Positions 34,684-43,333 of a DNA stretch of 64,000 nt are shown piece by piece. Numbering within the stretch: position 1 is the stretch's first letter; each line of letters starts with the position of its first letter. The position numbers were made by a program, and so were the translations under genes. Origin of the DNA: Lacibacter sp. H407 (GTDB taxonomy: Bacteria; Bacteroidota; Bacteroidia; Chitinophagales; Chitinophagaceae); assembly GCF_037892605.1 (NCBI RefSeq), contig NZ_JBBKTU010000001.1, positions 682,001 to 746,000 on the forward strand. Direction: 5' to 3'. The notes below the pieces were generated by a model. The model made no database searches. It saw only the letters and a list, made by a program, of their open reading frames with translations, and was not told the origin of the DNA.

Positions 34684-35772
34684 TTATACTGTTTTGGTTT
34701 CGTTAATAATTGTTCGCTTTGTTTCGGTATTGTTATTCCATATTAACGGCAATACCACGGTATAATTTTTTTCATCATCAATTACCTGGAAGCCTTGCTG
34801 CTTCAACAGTTCATATTTTGCCTTTATATTACCGAGCCCTACTTTATTACTGGGCACTTTTACCGTTCTTCGTTGCAGGTTATTGTTCACCACCAGTTTG
34901 TTGCCGGCCGTTGTAAAAATATCGATCACCAATGGCTTGTTTTTCGACAGCACATTGTGCTTCACTACATTCTCCACCAGCAGTTGTAATGTAAGAGAAG
35001 GCAGCATGTAGGTATCGTAGCGTTTATCAATTTCAATATTTAACTGCACCGCTTCACCATGACGTGTTTGTAATAACTGGTAATACGAACGGATGAAACG
35101 GATCTCATTGTCTACCGTACTGAGACCATCTTCATTATTACGTAACAGGTAACGATACACTTTGCTCAATTCATTCAAAAATTTCTCGGCTGTTTTTTTA
35201 TCTTCCGAGATCAGTGAAGAAAGTGTATTAAAACAATTGAACAGAAAATGGGGGTTTACCTGGTTCTTCAAACTGTCAAACTCCTGAAACATTGACAGCT
35301 GCTGCATGTTCTGTTTTTCCTCCACACTTTCTTTGTACCGCTCCAGCACGTAATCAGCTTCATACAAGGTTTCAAAAATGAGGTTCACACAAAAACCAAT
35401 GATCAGCCCTGCTTTAAAATCTTCCATCGAAAATTCATAGCTGAGCACATGTATAAGATCATACAAAAAAAAGATAAACGTAACAGACAGCGACATGAAC
35501 GGGATCAAACAAAATGCCTGTATCAGTATCCTGCTTTTTGTTTGTCTGATCTCCGGCAGCCGATGCTTAATGTAGTTCCCGATAAACACATGTCCTCTCC
35601 ACGAGCCCATACCGACTATAAAGATCAATGGAAAAGAAATGAACCATACCATAAAATCATTGAACAGCCGCTGATCGAACATAATATAATTCAGCAGTAT
35701 TGAAATAATAGGCATGGATGCAAAGAACGAATGCACCTGTAGCTTGGTCGGCTTATTCCATTTACTACTCAT
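34684..35772 (-). CDS. LytS-type sensor histidine kinase (intact)
   Basis: A 362-residue membrane kinase with about four hydrophobic helices in the first 140 residues, a coiled-coil, and the His_kinase domain with phospho-histidine H175 in VNPHFLFNCFNTL. The ATPase motifs are intact: N box LLVENVVKHNV (N268, H272) and a glycine box VGLGNIKAKYELL. It lies in the middle of a kinase-kinase-regulator operon, overlapping the upstream kinase gene by 4 bases and almost touching the regulator gene. Confidence 0.93.
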   Translation of the reverse strand: MSSKWNKPTKLQVHSFFASMPIISILLNYIMFDQRLFNDFMVWFISFPLIFIVGMGSWRGHVFIGNYIKHRLPEIRQTKSRILIQAFCLIPFMSLSVTFIFFLYDLIHVLSYEFSMEDFKAGLIIGFCVNLIFETLYEADYVLERYKESVEEKQNMQQLSMFQEFDSLKNQVNPHFLFNCFNTLSSLISEDKKTAEKFLNELSKVYRYLLRNNEDGLSTVDNEIRFIRSYYQLLQTRHGEAVQLNIEIDKRYDTYMLPSLTLQLLVENVVKHNVLSKNKPLVIDIFTTAGNKLVVNNNLQRRTVKVPSNKVGLGNIKAKYELLKQQGFQVIDDEKNYTVVLPLIWNNNTETKRTIINETKTV

Positions 35773-36833
35773 ACAGCTACCTCCTCTTGTTTAACGATCA
35801 ATGGCAAACGTATGCTTCGCTCGCCTCCTGTTTCTTTGATGAGTACGGGCGATTGATTGAGCAACTGGAATTTATTTACCAGGTGATCAAGCTCAGCTTC
35901 CATATCATGTATCTCTTCAGTTACAAGTTTTGGTTGCACGTTGTTGTGCACGATCAATGTTGTGTCAGTAGGTGTGTCAATGGCAATGCATAGTGGACTG
36001 GACTTGCTCATACTGTTTTGTGTAAATGCATTTTCAATCAACACCTGCAGCGATAATGGTGGTAATAAATTTTTAGCAGCCGCATCGCTTACACGCACCG
36101 ATAATTGTAACCCTTCGCCATAGCGTGCTTTCAGCAAATAAAAATAAGAATCCACAAACTGTAATTCTGTTTCCAGGCTTACCAAATGATCTTCATCGTT
36201 GCGCAGCATATAACGATATACTTTACTCATTTCATTCAAAAAACGTTCTGCTTTTTCTTCATCATCCTGTATTAAACTTGATAATGAATTTAAACTGTTG
36301 AAGAGGAAATGCGGATTCAACTGGCTCTTCAACCCCTGCAGTTGACTCTGTTTGAAAACTTTTTTTAATTGCTCTGTTTCTTTTAAACTATTGTTCCATT
36401 TTTCATAACGGTCGAGCCCCTCCATGAGTAGAGTAATAAAAACATTCACAATCCCCATTCCGATATAAGCCAGAAAAAAAATACGTTGATCGAACGTGTA
36501 ATTGAACATCTGAATCAGTTCATACCCCTTAAACAGCGAAGCCAGAAACAAGCCTGTAATTACTATGAACGTCAAGATCATTACACTCAACTTGATGCCA
36601 ACCTGCCGCTCCTCAGGAAACCGACGTTTCATCAATACTGCCCATCCACCGCAAAGTGTAAAATTGATGGCAAATGCAAAACATGCCAATCCTGTTGCTA
36701 CGATAAATATTTGCCAGCTTGAATAATATTTAATGCCCAGAATAATTGAATTAAGCACAATAGAAATTGGCAAAAGAATCAATGCTAAAACACTGTAATC
36801 CCGGCTGGTGTAATATGGTAATTTCAATTTCAT
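35769..36833 (-). CDS. LytS-type sensor kinase paralogue with a degenerate ATPase
   Basis: 354 residues from ATG 36833 (an earlier ATG at 36854 is possible). It is a clear paralogue of the next gene: same multi-helix N-terminus, phospho-histidine in LNPHFLFNSLNSLSSLI and the KVYRYMLRNDEDHL block. The N box reads LIENAFTQNSM, with KHN changed to TQN, and the GLGN loop is replaced by MEAELDHLVNKF. ATP binding is probably weakened or lost. A heterodimer with the intact kinase is a plausible role. Confidence 0.88.
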   Translation of the reverse strand: MKLKLPYYTSRDYSVLALILLPISIVLNSIILGIKYYSSWQIFIVATGLACFAFAINFTLCGGWAVLMKRRFPEERQVGIKLSVMILTFIVITGLFLASLFKGYELIQMFNYTFDQRIFFLAYIGMGIVNVFITLLMEGLDRYEKWNNSLKETEQLKKVFKQSQLQGLKSQLNPHFLFNSLNSLSSLIQDDEEKAERFLNEMSKVYRYMLRNDEDHLVSLETELQFVDSYFYLLKARYGEGLQLSVRVSDAAAKNLLPPLSLQVLIENAFTQNSMSKSSPLCIAIDTPTDTTLIVHNNVQPKLVTEEIHDMEAELDHLVNKFQLLNQSPVLIKETGGERSIRLPLIVKQEEVAV

Positions 36834-37304
36834 GGTACTACTACAAATTACCATCTTTTGCTGATTTTGTTGAATGGGGCCGAAAGGATTTACGGATCAT
36901 ACTGTATGAATTGAGGAAAAGAAGGGATGAATTGCAGCCGGACTACCTATACTGTATCCCTGCTATTGGTTTATAAAATTACCCCAAGGTCAATTTTCAC
37001 AGCCTGCATCCGAAACGTTTGTGTGTTCATGTTGACAGAATTAATAATCAAGTGCAAACTTACCGGGTACAATGTTTGAAAAACAGCCGTACTTGCATGA
37101 ACTGTTTTATTCATTGTATGACCTGTACAATTGAAGTGTACGCTTCACGGTACAAACACACTGAAAAAACCAATATTTCTAAATAGCAAAAGCCCGCAGG
37201 GAGAACCCGACGGGCAGATAATGATACCTAAACACTAAACAATCGTACTGGTATATGCAAACAGGTTTACTGGGAGCAGTATCTTCAGTTCCATCAACAA
37301 TGGT
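36834..37304. other. Gene-free stretch
   Basis: Upstream region of the LytS operon and downstream region of the OmpA gene. Apart from the terminator at 37185-37215 nothing is recognised: no coding frame with family features, no RNA gene and no long repeat. Confidence 0.5.
37185..37215 (-). terminator. Terminator of the OmpA-family gene
   Basis: GCCCG (37192-37196) pairs with CGGGC (37211-37215), extended inward by GG/CC. On the minus strand the stem is followed by TTTTGC. It lies about 90 bases beyond the stop codon. Confidence 0.6.
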
Positions 37305-38579
37305 TTACAGTTTAGTAAATTCAACTCTGCGGTTGGCTGCTTTTCCTTCTTTGGTTTTATTGTCGGCCACAGGTTTTGCTTCGCCCTTCCCATCAGTTTC
37401 AAGTCTTGCTGCATCAATACCAAACTCGTTCGTTAATACATCCTTTACAGTTGCTGCACGTTTTTGTGAGAGCGTAAGATTGGCGGCATCTGCCCCATCA
37501 CTATCAGTATGTCCGGTAATGCTGATGCGTACCGATGGATTTGCTTTAAGCACCGCTGCAATTTCCCGGATCACACCATACGATGTTGGCTGCAACGTTG
37601 CTTCATTTACATTAAAGAGAATGCCTGTTGTTGAGAATGTACCTTCTTCCATCAGCTTATGTCTTGTATCAGGGATACCCGTTGCCACTTTGATATTGCC
37701 GAGATAAAAGCCAATTTCATTTTCTTTATACCCCGAACTATGGATCTTGAAGAATAGTTGATTAAACATGTATTGTGTTGCCAGTGCTTTTGGTATATCA
37801 AATACTTTTTCGCTGTTGATCCAGATGCGTAAGCGGCTTTCCTGTATCTGCAAGGCAATGTGTATTACTTTGTTGTAATTATCATCAAAGCTGTTTAATT
37901 CCTGATCAGTGCTTTTATAAAAATCTTTTCGTTCAATAAAACTTTTCACGCCGGCATAGCTGGGTGTACTTTTATAACCCGGACGAAGCATTACTTCTGT
38001 TGATTGGTATTTACTGTGATTGGTCATTAGCTCATTCTCTGTAGTAGCCAAGTCACTACTTGACAACAACCCAAACGTAACCAACGGAAGTGTATAACTC
38101 TTGTAGTTAAATGCCAGCAGCAGATCAAACTCAACCGTAAAGTTTTTTGGAAACTCCGTTTTATTACCTGTGAGGTAAAAAGAGTTCTGGTACATCTTTG
38201 TCCAGTTGCCACTCAAACCATCTACAGTTACTACTTCACCTTTGCCGGTCGTATTCCAGTTAAGTGGCAATTCACCAATGGCATCCTGCGAAAAATCTTC
38301 GGTGTACAATAATTTTTCGCCGGGAATAAAATCAAAGCTGCTTGCATATCCCACATTCTTTTTAGTTGAAGAAGCAGAGCCATCGGTTGAATTGTTGGTG
38401 GCAGGTTTCTGTTTTCCTTTTCCTTCCACTTCATCCAATGCTTCATCAATCCCTTTGTCAATTTTTGTATTGACACGCTGATTTACTTTTGCCTTTGCAC
38501 GATTCAATATATTACCGACTTGTGCCTGCAACATCATTGGCACTAAAAACAGAATCGCAATAAAAAGATGTTTGTTCAT
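37305..38579 (-). CDS. OmpA-family outer-membrane protein
   Basis: A 424-residue protein with a signal peptide (cleavage after LQAQ), a basic and charged segment (RAKAKVNQRVNTKIDKGIDEAL), a central beta-sandwich of about 200 residues starting YTEDFSQDAIGELPLNWN (LamG-like pattern), and a C-terminal OmpA peptidoglycan-binding domain (about 318-424: ITGHTDSDG, LSQKRAATVKDVL, NRRVEF). It probably ties the outer membrane to the wall. It follows the cytochrome gene by 11 bases, so the two likely form an operon. Confidence 0.88.
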   Translation of the reverse strand: MNKHLFIAILFLVPMMLQAQVGNILNRAKAKVNQRVNTKIDKGIDEALDEVEGKGKQKPATNNSTDGSASSTKKNVGYASSFDFIPGEKLLYTEDFSQDAIGELPLNWNTTGKGEVVTVDGLSGNWTKMYQNSFYLTGNKTEFPKNFTVEFDLLLAFNYKSYTLPLVTFGLLSSSDLATTENELMTNHSKYQSTEVMLRPGYKSTPSYAGVKSFIERKDFYKSTDQELNSFDDNYNKVIHIALQIQESRLRIWINSEKVFDIPKALATQYMFNQLFFKIHSSGYKENEIGFYLGNIKVATGIPDTRHKLMEEGTFSTTGILFNVNEATLQPTSYGVIREIAAVLKANPSVRISITGHTDSDGADAANLTLSQKRAATVKDVLTNEFGIDAARLETDGKGEAKPVADNKTKEGKAANRRVEFTKL

Positions 38580-38590
38580 GGTTAATTGTT

Positions 38591-39535
38591 TTATTTTTCT
38601 TCAACTGATGTTTTAGATGGCTTTACCGATTGCAGATAATTGTAAACAGCGGTCAATTCATCATCTGTCATTTTCTTATATGAATTCCATGGCATGTGAC
38701 TATGTTTTATCAATTTGCCCATGCGTACACGATCAATAAAGTTCTTTTTACTCCAGCCATACATTCGGCTTTCAGTATGTGGTGTAAGATTGGGAGGCGT
38801 TAAAGTATCAACACCGGGTTCAATAAACGGATTACCACCAGCCAGATGTTCTCCTATCAATTCACCGGTTGGGCCACGTTGTGTATGGCAACCGGTACAA
38901 TTGGCTACATAGTTTACAATATAACTACCATATGCAGCCGATGTATCTTTCGTAACAGTTTTTGGAATTTCCCCACTTGGACCAACAGGTTTTATTAGAA
39001 AAGCCTTGAGCACTTTCCCCATTGTGCTGTATTCATTTTCAGGTACTTTATTTTTTACTGGCTTTAATGTTCGCAGATACGAAATAATCGCTGTCATATC
39101 TTCTTCGCTTACATTGTGGAAAGGCATAAAATCGATCATAGCCTGCCCTTTTGAATTAACGCCATAATATAATGTGCGGGCAATCTCAGCATCTGATAAT
39201 TTACCGATACCGGTTTCAGCATCAGACGTAATGTTTCTGCTATAGAATTTTCCCAATTCAAATTCAAACTTTCTTCCGCCACTCAGCGTTGGTTCAATAC
39301 CCAGTTGTGCTAATGAATCTGTGTTTTGATCGCTGTGGCAATCGGCACAATGCGCCATGCTGTAAACAAGATGTTTCCCCTGTGCAATAACTGTACTGTC
39401 TGTTGATGCTTTAATGTTGGGATAAGGTGCTTCAAAACGAAGGTCCTGACGGGTGGCAGTTAATGCGGTGAGTGCTACGACAATGAACAGCAGAATAATG
39501 CCGGTCCATTTCGCAATTTTTTTAAATCGCTTCAT
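38591..39535 (-). CDS. Membrane-anchored di-heme cytochrome c
   Basis: 314 residues from ATG 39535; the frame extends to 39574 but that part overlaps the promoter. One N-terminal transmembrane helix (WTGIILLFIVVALTALTA) anchors two cytochrome c domains with heme sites CADCH (63-67) and CTGCH (213-217). Candidate axial methionines are in the MPFHNVSEEDMTAI and MPWNSYKKMTDDEL segments. It is an electron carrier on the periplasmic face, perhaps a dehydrogenase subunit. A CATCTTTG promoter box (minus strand, 39556-39563) and an AAAACCTT leader precede it. Confidence 0.9.
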   Translation of the reverse strand: MKRFKKIAKWTGIILLFIVVALTALTATRQDLRFEAPYPNIKASTDSTVIAQGKHLVYSMAHCADCHSDQNTDSLAQLGIEPTLSGGRKFEFELGKFYSRNITSDAETGIGKLSDAEIARTLYYGVNSKGQAMIDFMPFHNVSEEDMTAIISYLRTLKPVKNKVPENEYSTMGKVLKAFLIKPVGPSGEIPKTVTKDTSAAYGSYIVNYVANCTGCHTQRGPTGELIGEHLAGGNPFIEPGVDTLTPPNLTPHTESRMYGWSKKNFIDRVRMGKLIKHSHMPWNSYKKMTDDELTAVYNYLQSVKPSKTSVEEK

Positions 39536-39739
39536 GATAATAAGGTTTTGGACAGCAAAGATGTTTTGCCGCAACTACAATCAACAGCATGGCTTGCATG
39601 AATTGTATTTTTTGAATGATGAATTGGAAAGAAGACTTTCGAAAAGCAGCCTTTGTTACTTACAAACAGATCAAAACAATTCATGTTGTTGTTTTTTCAG
39701 TTCATACTTCCGGGCTTTTTTATTTGTATGAAGTGATCC

Positions 39740-39778
39740 TATGTTTGTATTGTTCATTTAACCTTATCATCAAACCTT
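39740..39778 (+). promoter_or_regulatory. Promoter and shared leader motif of the Cys-rich protein gene
   Basis: TATGTTTG (39740-39747) is an exact -7 match. The leader carries TTTAACCTTATCATC (39757-39771) and AAACCTT (39772-39778) just before ATG 39786, almost identical to the leader at 33304-33328. Confidence 0.5.
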
Positions 39779-39785
39779 ATTCATT

Positions 39786-40001
39786 ATGAACGAAAAACAA
39801 CCTTTACAAAACGGCAAGCCGGTTGCCGGAGATGAATGCAGCACCAACAGTTGCAGCAACTGTTATACGTATCATGGCTGTATGCATCAGCCTTATTCTT
39901 TCTGGCAGGCGTTGTGTGATGCCGCTGCTTTACAGTTGCAGCCAAGTGAAGAATTAAAAGCAAGGATATTTAACAGCAGTAGCCGATCTTTTGCTGCCTG
40001 A
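39786..40001 (+). CDS. Small cysteine-rich protein
   Basis: 71 residues with no signal peptide or membrane segment. Four cysteines are arranged C18-x4-C23-x2-C26-x5-C32 with H30 and H34 near the last, which looks like a zinc or iron-sulfur binding knuckle; the C-terminal half is helical (FWQALCDAAALQLQPSEELKARIF). It is short but has a clear promoter and leader, which supports expression. No family is recognised. Confidence 0.55.
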   Translation: MNEKQPLQNGKPVAGDECSTNSCSNCYTYHGCMHQPYSFWQALCDAAALQLQPSEELKARIFNSSSRSFAA

Positions 40002-40085
40002 TGCAATGAACATCTGAAAATCTTGGTAAACACCAAGAACCAAGTCTTGTGCTGTTTCGATTTTTGTATTCTTAAAAAAACAAAT

Positions 40086-40499
40086 ATGAAACAGCACAAA
40101 CTTTTACGCATTTCCTCTGCCACGCTCATCGGTTTTTCAGCATTTGCTATTTTAATGGTGAGCCTCATGGCTTTTCAAAATCCACAAGCCGTAATGGATC
40201 TGGTACAGGTAAAATTGCCGAACAACGACGCCTTCAGTTCAATTCGTGGAGTATATGGCGGCGTGGGCTTCACCATTTTTATCAGCTTTATTTATTTGGC
40301 ATTTAAAGACCATACCAGAGGATTGGCCTTTGCCGCCATTCTTTGGGGATGCTATGCATTTTCCAGATTACTCACCATTTCAATCGAAGGCCCACTGGGT
40401 GCGTTTGGTCAGCAATGGCTGATGATCGAGAGTATACTTTGTATTATATCGGTCATCTTATTGATCATTCGTGTAAAAATGCAGGAGGCAAACGCATAA
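40086..40499 (+). CDS. DUF4345-like small membrane protein
   Basis: 137 residues from ATG 40086; the longer frame from 40023 is not supported. Four hydrophobic helices (LIGFSAFAILMVSLMAF, GFTIFISFIYLAF, LAFAAILWGCYAF, LCIISVILLIIRV) and the IRGVYGGVGFTIF segment match the pattern of DUF4345 proteins. Its function is unknown. It ends just before a bidirectional terminator. Confidence 0.7.
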   Translation: MKQHKLLRISSATLIGFSAFAILMVSLMAFQNPQAVMDLVQVKLPNNDAFSSIRGVYGGVGFTIFISFIYLAFKDHTRGLAFAAILWGCYAFSRLLTISIEGPLGAFGQQWLMIESILCIISVILLIIRVKMQEANA

Positions 40500-40504
40500 G
40501 CAAT

Positions 40505-40534
40505 AAAAATCCCCCGTTGTTACGGGGGATTTTT
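40505..40534. terminator. Bidirectional terminator
   Basis: AAAAATCCCCCGT (40505-40517) and ACGGGGGATTTTT (40522-40534) form a 13-bp stem with a TGTT loop. It serves the DUF4345 gene and the convergent NahK-like gene, whose stop codon abuts it. Confidence 0.9.
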
Positions 40535-41634
40535 TATTCATTGGTTGAAAGTACCCGGTTGATCAAAGGAACTAATTCGTTTTCTTTTGCAATGAGTTTT
40601 TCAAGCAACACCAGTTGATTAGATGCCCGGATGAAATTATGTTTGAGATAGCGAGCAGCATAGTACACATCATCATTCAAATAATCAGTAAGGAAACGGA
40701 TGGCCTGCATGTAGATCATGAACTTGCCAGCATAAAAAAACAATTCCTTTTCTGTTGCAGTCAGATCGGTTTTCATTTCGCTAAAGTAGCCACGTACGAT
40801 CGCCTCAAAAATATCTGCCCTTATTTCGATCTTGCCGAAATCAGCCTCCTCTTCACTTACTGGCGATAGATAGGTACGCATCATATCACCCACATCACTA
40901 ATAAAATGGCCGGGCATTACTGTATCAAGATCAATTACACACAAGCCTTTACCTTCTTTATTAAATAATACGTTGCTGATCTTTGTATCATGGTGTGTAA
41001 CCCGCAACTTACAATCAGTATTTGTTTTTATCTGTTGATATTGTTCTGCAATGGACCTTTTATCCATCACTTTCTGTATCAAGGCATCTGCTTCTATGAT
41101 CCGATCTGCATTTCCATGTTCCAATGCAACAAGAAACTGCTGATATCGCAACGACAGATCATGAAAAGACGGGATCGTGGTTTTCAATTGCGCAATGTCA
41201 AGTCCGCTAAGCAAATGAGTAAACCGTCCAAACTGTGTAGCCGCTTCGTACGCTTCGGTTGCTGTTTCCACCACTTCTTTTGCATACGAGCCTTTTACAA
41301 ATGGAAACATGCGAAAAAAACCTTCGTTTTCTAAGTAAACAAGCGAGGCCCCATCTTCAGCAGTAATTGGTGCAGCAAATGAATAAGCAGGATAATGCTG
41401 TTTAAGATAGTTTGCAATTAAACTGATGTTGTATGCAATATCTTCGGGTTCATTAAATACCAAATGATTTAACCGTTGCAGAATATATTCGTTTGAGGCA
41501 GTTGTAACTTTCCAGGTGCTGTTGATCAGGCCACTTCCAAAAGCTTCCAGTTTCACTTTCGTTTCCGTTAAACCAAAAACAGGCAATACGGATTTCGACA
41601 TGATTTGTTGATATTCCAATATATTATAGCTCAT
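40534..41634 (-). CDS. NahK-like N-acetylhexosamine 1-kinase family phosphotransferase
   Basis: 366 residues from ATG 41634 (the frame extends to 41670). It has an aminoglycoside-phosphotransferase fold with the Brenner motif THHDTKISN (D216, N221) and metal-binding VIDLDTVMPG (D235, D237). The N-terminal FGSGLINSTWKV, RFLTDYLNDDVYY and RYLKHNFIRASNQ segments closely follow N-acetylhexosamine 1-kinase (NahK), which phosphorylates GalNAc or GlcNAc at C1. It lies 75 bases after a GH109-type gene, consistent with using the sugar that enzyme would release. Confidence 0.82.
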   Translation of the reverse strand: MSYNILEYQQIMSKSVLPVFGLTETKVKLEAFGSGLINSTWKVTTASNEYILQRLNHLVFNEPEDIAYNISLIANYLKQHYPAYSFAAPITAEDGASLVYLENEGFFRMFPFVKGSYAKEVVETATEAYEAATQFGRFTHLLSGLDIAQLKTTIPSFHDLSLRYQQFLVALEHGNADRIIEADALIQKVMDKRSIAEQYQQIKTNTDCKLRVTHHDTKISNVLFNKEGKGLCVIDLDTVMPGHFISDVGDMMRTYLSPVSEEEADFGKIEIRADIFEAIVRGYFSEMKTDLTATEKELFFYAGKFMIYMQAIRFLTDYLNDDVYYAARYLKHNFIRASNQLVLLEKLIAKENELVPLINRVLSTNE

Positions 41635-41709
41635 GTTAACTCTTGCGGCGATTCTGTTTCTGTAATACAATCATCTCCGGTCATTCGTTCAATACTTGCC
41701 ACTTCATTA

Positions 41710-43062
41710 TTAATAATCATCGTTCAATGCAAATACAGGTTTGCGATACATCCATCTTCCTCCTGTAAAATCGGGAAACTCAATTGTTTCATTTCCTTTT
41801 TCAATGGAGAGTTCGCTCAACGGTGTAATGGCACTCCATGCGGCCGCATCATACACATCCATTGGTGTTGCTGTTTTTCGTTTGATAGATTCAACAAACG
41901 AATGGATCACATAAAAATCCATACCGCCATGACCTGCACCTGCTGTTTCTTTACTCCAACGTGCCCATAACGGATGATCGTATTTATCGAACCAATCTTT
42001 GGATGCATCCCATTGATGCGGCTTTGATTGGCCTTCGATGTGCACCCCTTTATTTACATCCATCCAGATACCGTTAGTGCCTTGCACACGGAAGCCTAAT
42101 GAGTAAGGACGGGGAAGATTGGTATCGTGCTGTAATAAAATAGTCTCGCCATTTGCACAACCAATGGATGTAGTAACCACATCACCCAACTTAAAATTAA
42201 TTTTTGCATTCGGATGTTCAGGTCCGCATTTTTTTACAATATGCTCATGCAAGCCTCTTGCTTTACTTGAGAACGAAGAAATATTTACAAACCTGTTTCC
42301 ACGGTTGATGTTAATGTAATGTGCAATGGGGCCGATGCCGTGTGTTGGATACAGATCACCATCACGATATACCGAATGATGCGTACGCCATCTTGCTTCG
42401 CTCCAGCCTTTATCGCCAAACTCACAACCTTTTCCGTATGCATCAACACCATTGTTGAATTTTACTTCACGCAGATCGTGTTGGTAGCCACCTTGTAAAT
42501 GCACCAGCTCACCAAACAATCCCTGCCGCACCATGTTCAACGCTGCCATTACATCTCTGCGGTAGCAAACATTTTCCAGCATCATTACATGTGCATTGTA
42601 TTGCTCGGCTGCTTTTACTACATCCCAGTGATCCTGCAACGTAATACCGATCATTACTTCGCTTCCTACATACTTAATACCTGATTGCAGAGAACCAATG
42701 ATCATTTCTTTGTGCCACTCCCACGGAGTAGATATGATAATACCATCAATACCTTTCAGCTCCAGCATTTTTTTCCATGCATATGGATCGCCGGTAAATA
42801 TCTGGGGCATCTTCTTTCCGCTCTTGGTGATCATTTCTTTTGAACGGCTGAGCATACGGTCATCGATATCGCAGATAGCTACCAGCTCTACATCATTACG
42901 TCTTAATACAAGATCAAGATGATTCTGTCCACGAAGGCCAACGCCGATCATTACCAGTTTTACTTTTGTGTCTGCTTTCGCAGCAAACAAACTTCCTGTA
43001 GGTAACACTGTGAGTGAGGCTGCAGTAAGCCCTGTGTTTTTTATAAAATCTTTTCTGTTCAT
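41710..43062 (-). CDS. Gfo/Idh/MocA-type protein resembling GH109 alpha-N-acetylgalactosaminidase
   Basis: A 450-residue NAD-dependent protein with an export signal of Tat-like form (NRKDFIKNTGLTAAS). The dinucleotide fold shows GVGLRG (40-45) and CDIDD. ISTPWEWHKEM, GSEVMIG, the His-rich GDLYPTHGIGPIAHYININRGN and the GAGHGGMDFYVIHSF stretch are those of GH109 enzymes, which remove alpha-linked GalNAc by an NAD-dependent mechanism. An inactive or different-specificity oxidoreductase cannot be excluded. It is first of a two-gene operon with the NahK-like kinase gene. Confidence 0.82.
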   Translation of the reverse strand: MNRKDFIKNTGLTAASLTVLPTGSLFAAKADTKVKLVMIGVGLRGQNHLDLVLRRNDVELVAICDIDDRMLSRSKEMITKSGKKMPQIFTGDPYAWKKMLELKGIDGIIISTPWEWHKEMIIGSLQSGIKYVGSEVMIGITLQDHWDVVKAAEQYNAHVMMLENVCYRRDVMAALNMVRQGLFGELVHLQGGYQHDLREVKFNNGVDAYGKGCEFGDKGWSEARWRTHHSVYRDGDLYPTHGIGPIAHYININRGNRFVNISSFSSKARGLHEHIVKKCGPEHPNAKINFKLGDVVTTSIGCANGETILLQHDTNLPRPYSLGFRVQGTNGIWMDVNKGVHIEGQSKPHQWDASKDWFDKYDHPLWARWSKETAGAGHGGMDFYVIHSFVESIKRKTATPMDVYDAAAWSAITPLSELSIEKGNETIEFPDFTGGRWMYRKPVFALNDDY

Positions 43063-43333
43063 GAACGTAGTTTAAGTTTTTTTAATGTCGCAACGTTTAG
43101 AGGCCTTGGCTCCATTGTTCAGATAATAACTATTTGTGAAAATAAGATAATTCAATACGAGAAAAGAGCGCAGTCGTTTGCACAAGATTCAGCTGCTACA
43201 GGTCATACAATTCCGATGAGTCAGGTTCACAAACTCACACCACAAAAATGTGCGTTCCTTAAAAACCTGCAATTATGCAAAAAACCGTCTGCTCAGCGTT
43301 AGAAGATCAGCAATCCGTTAAAGGAAAAATTAA

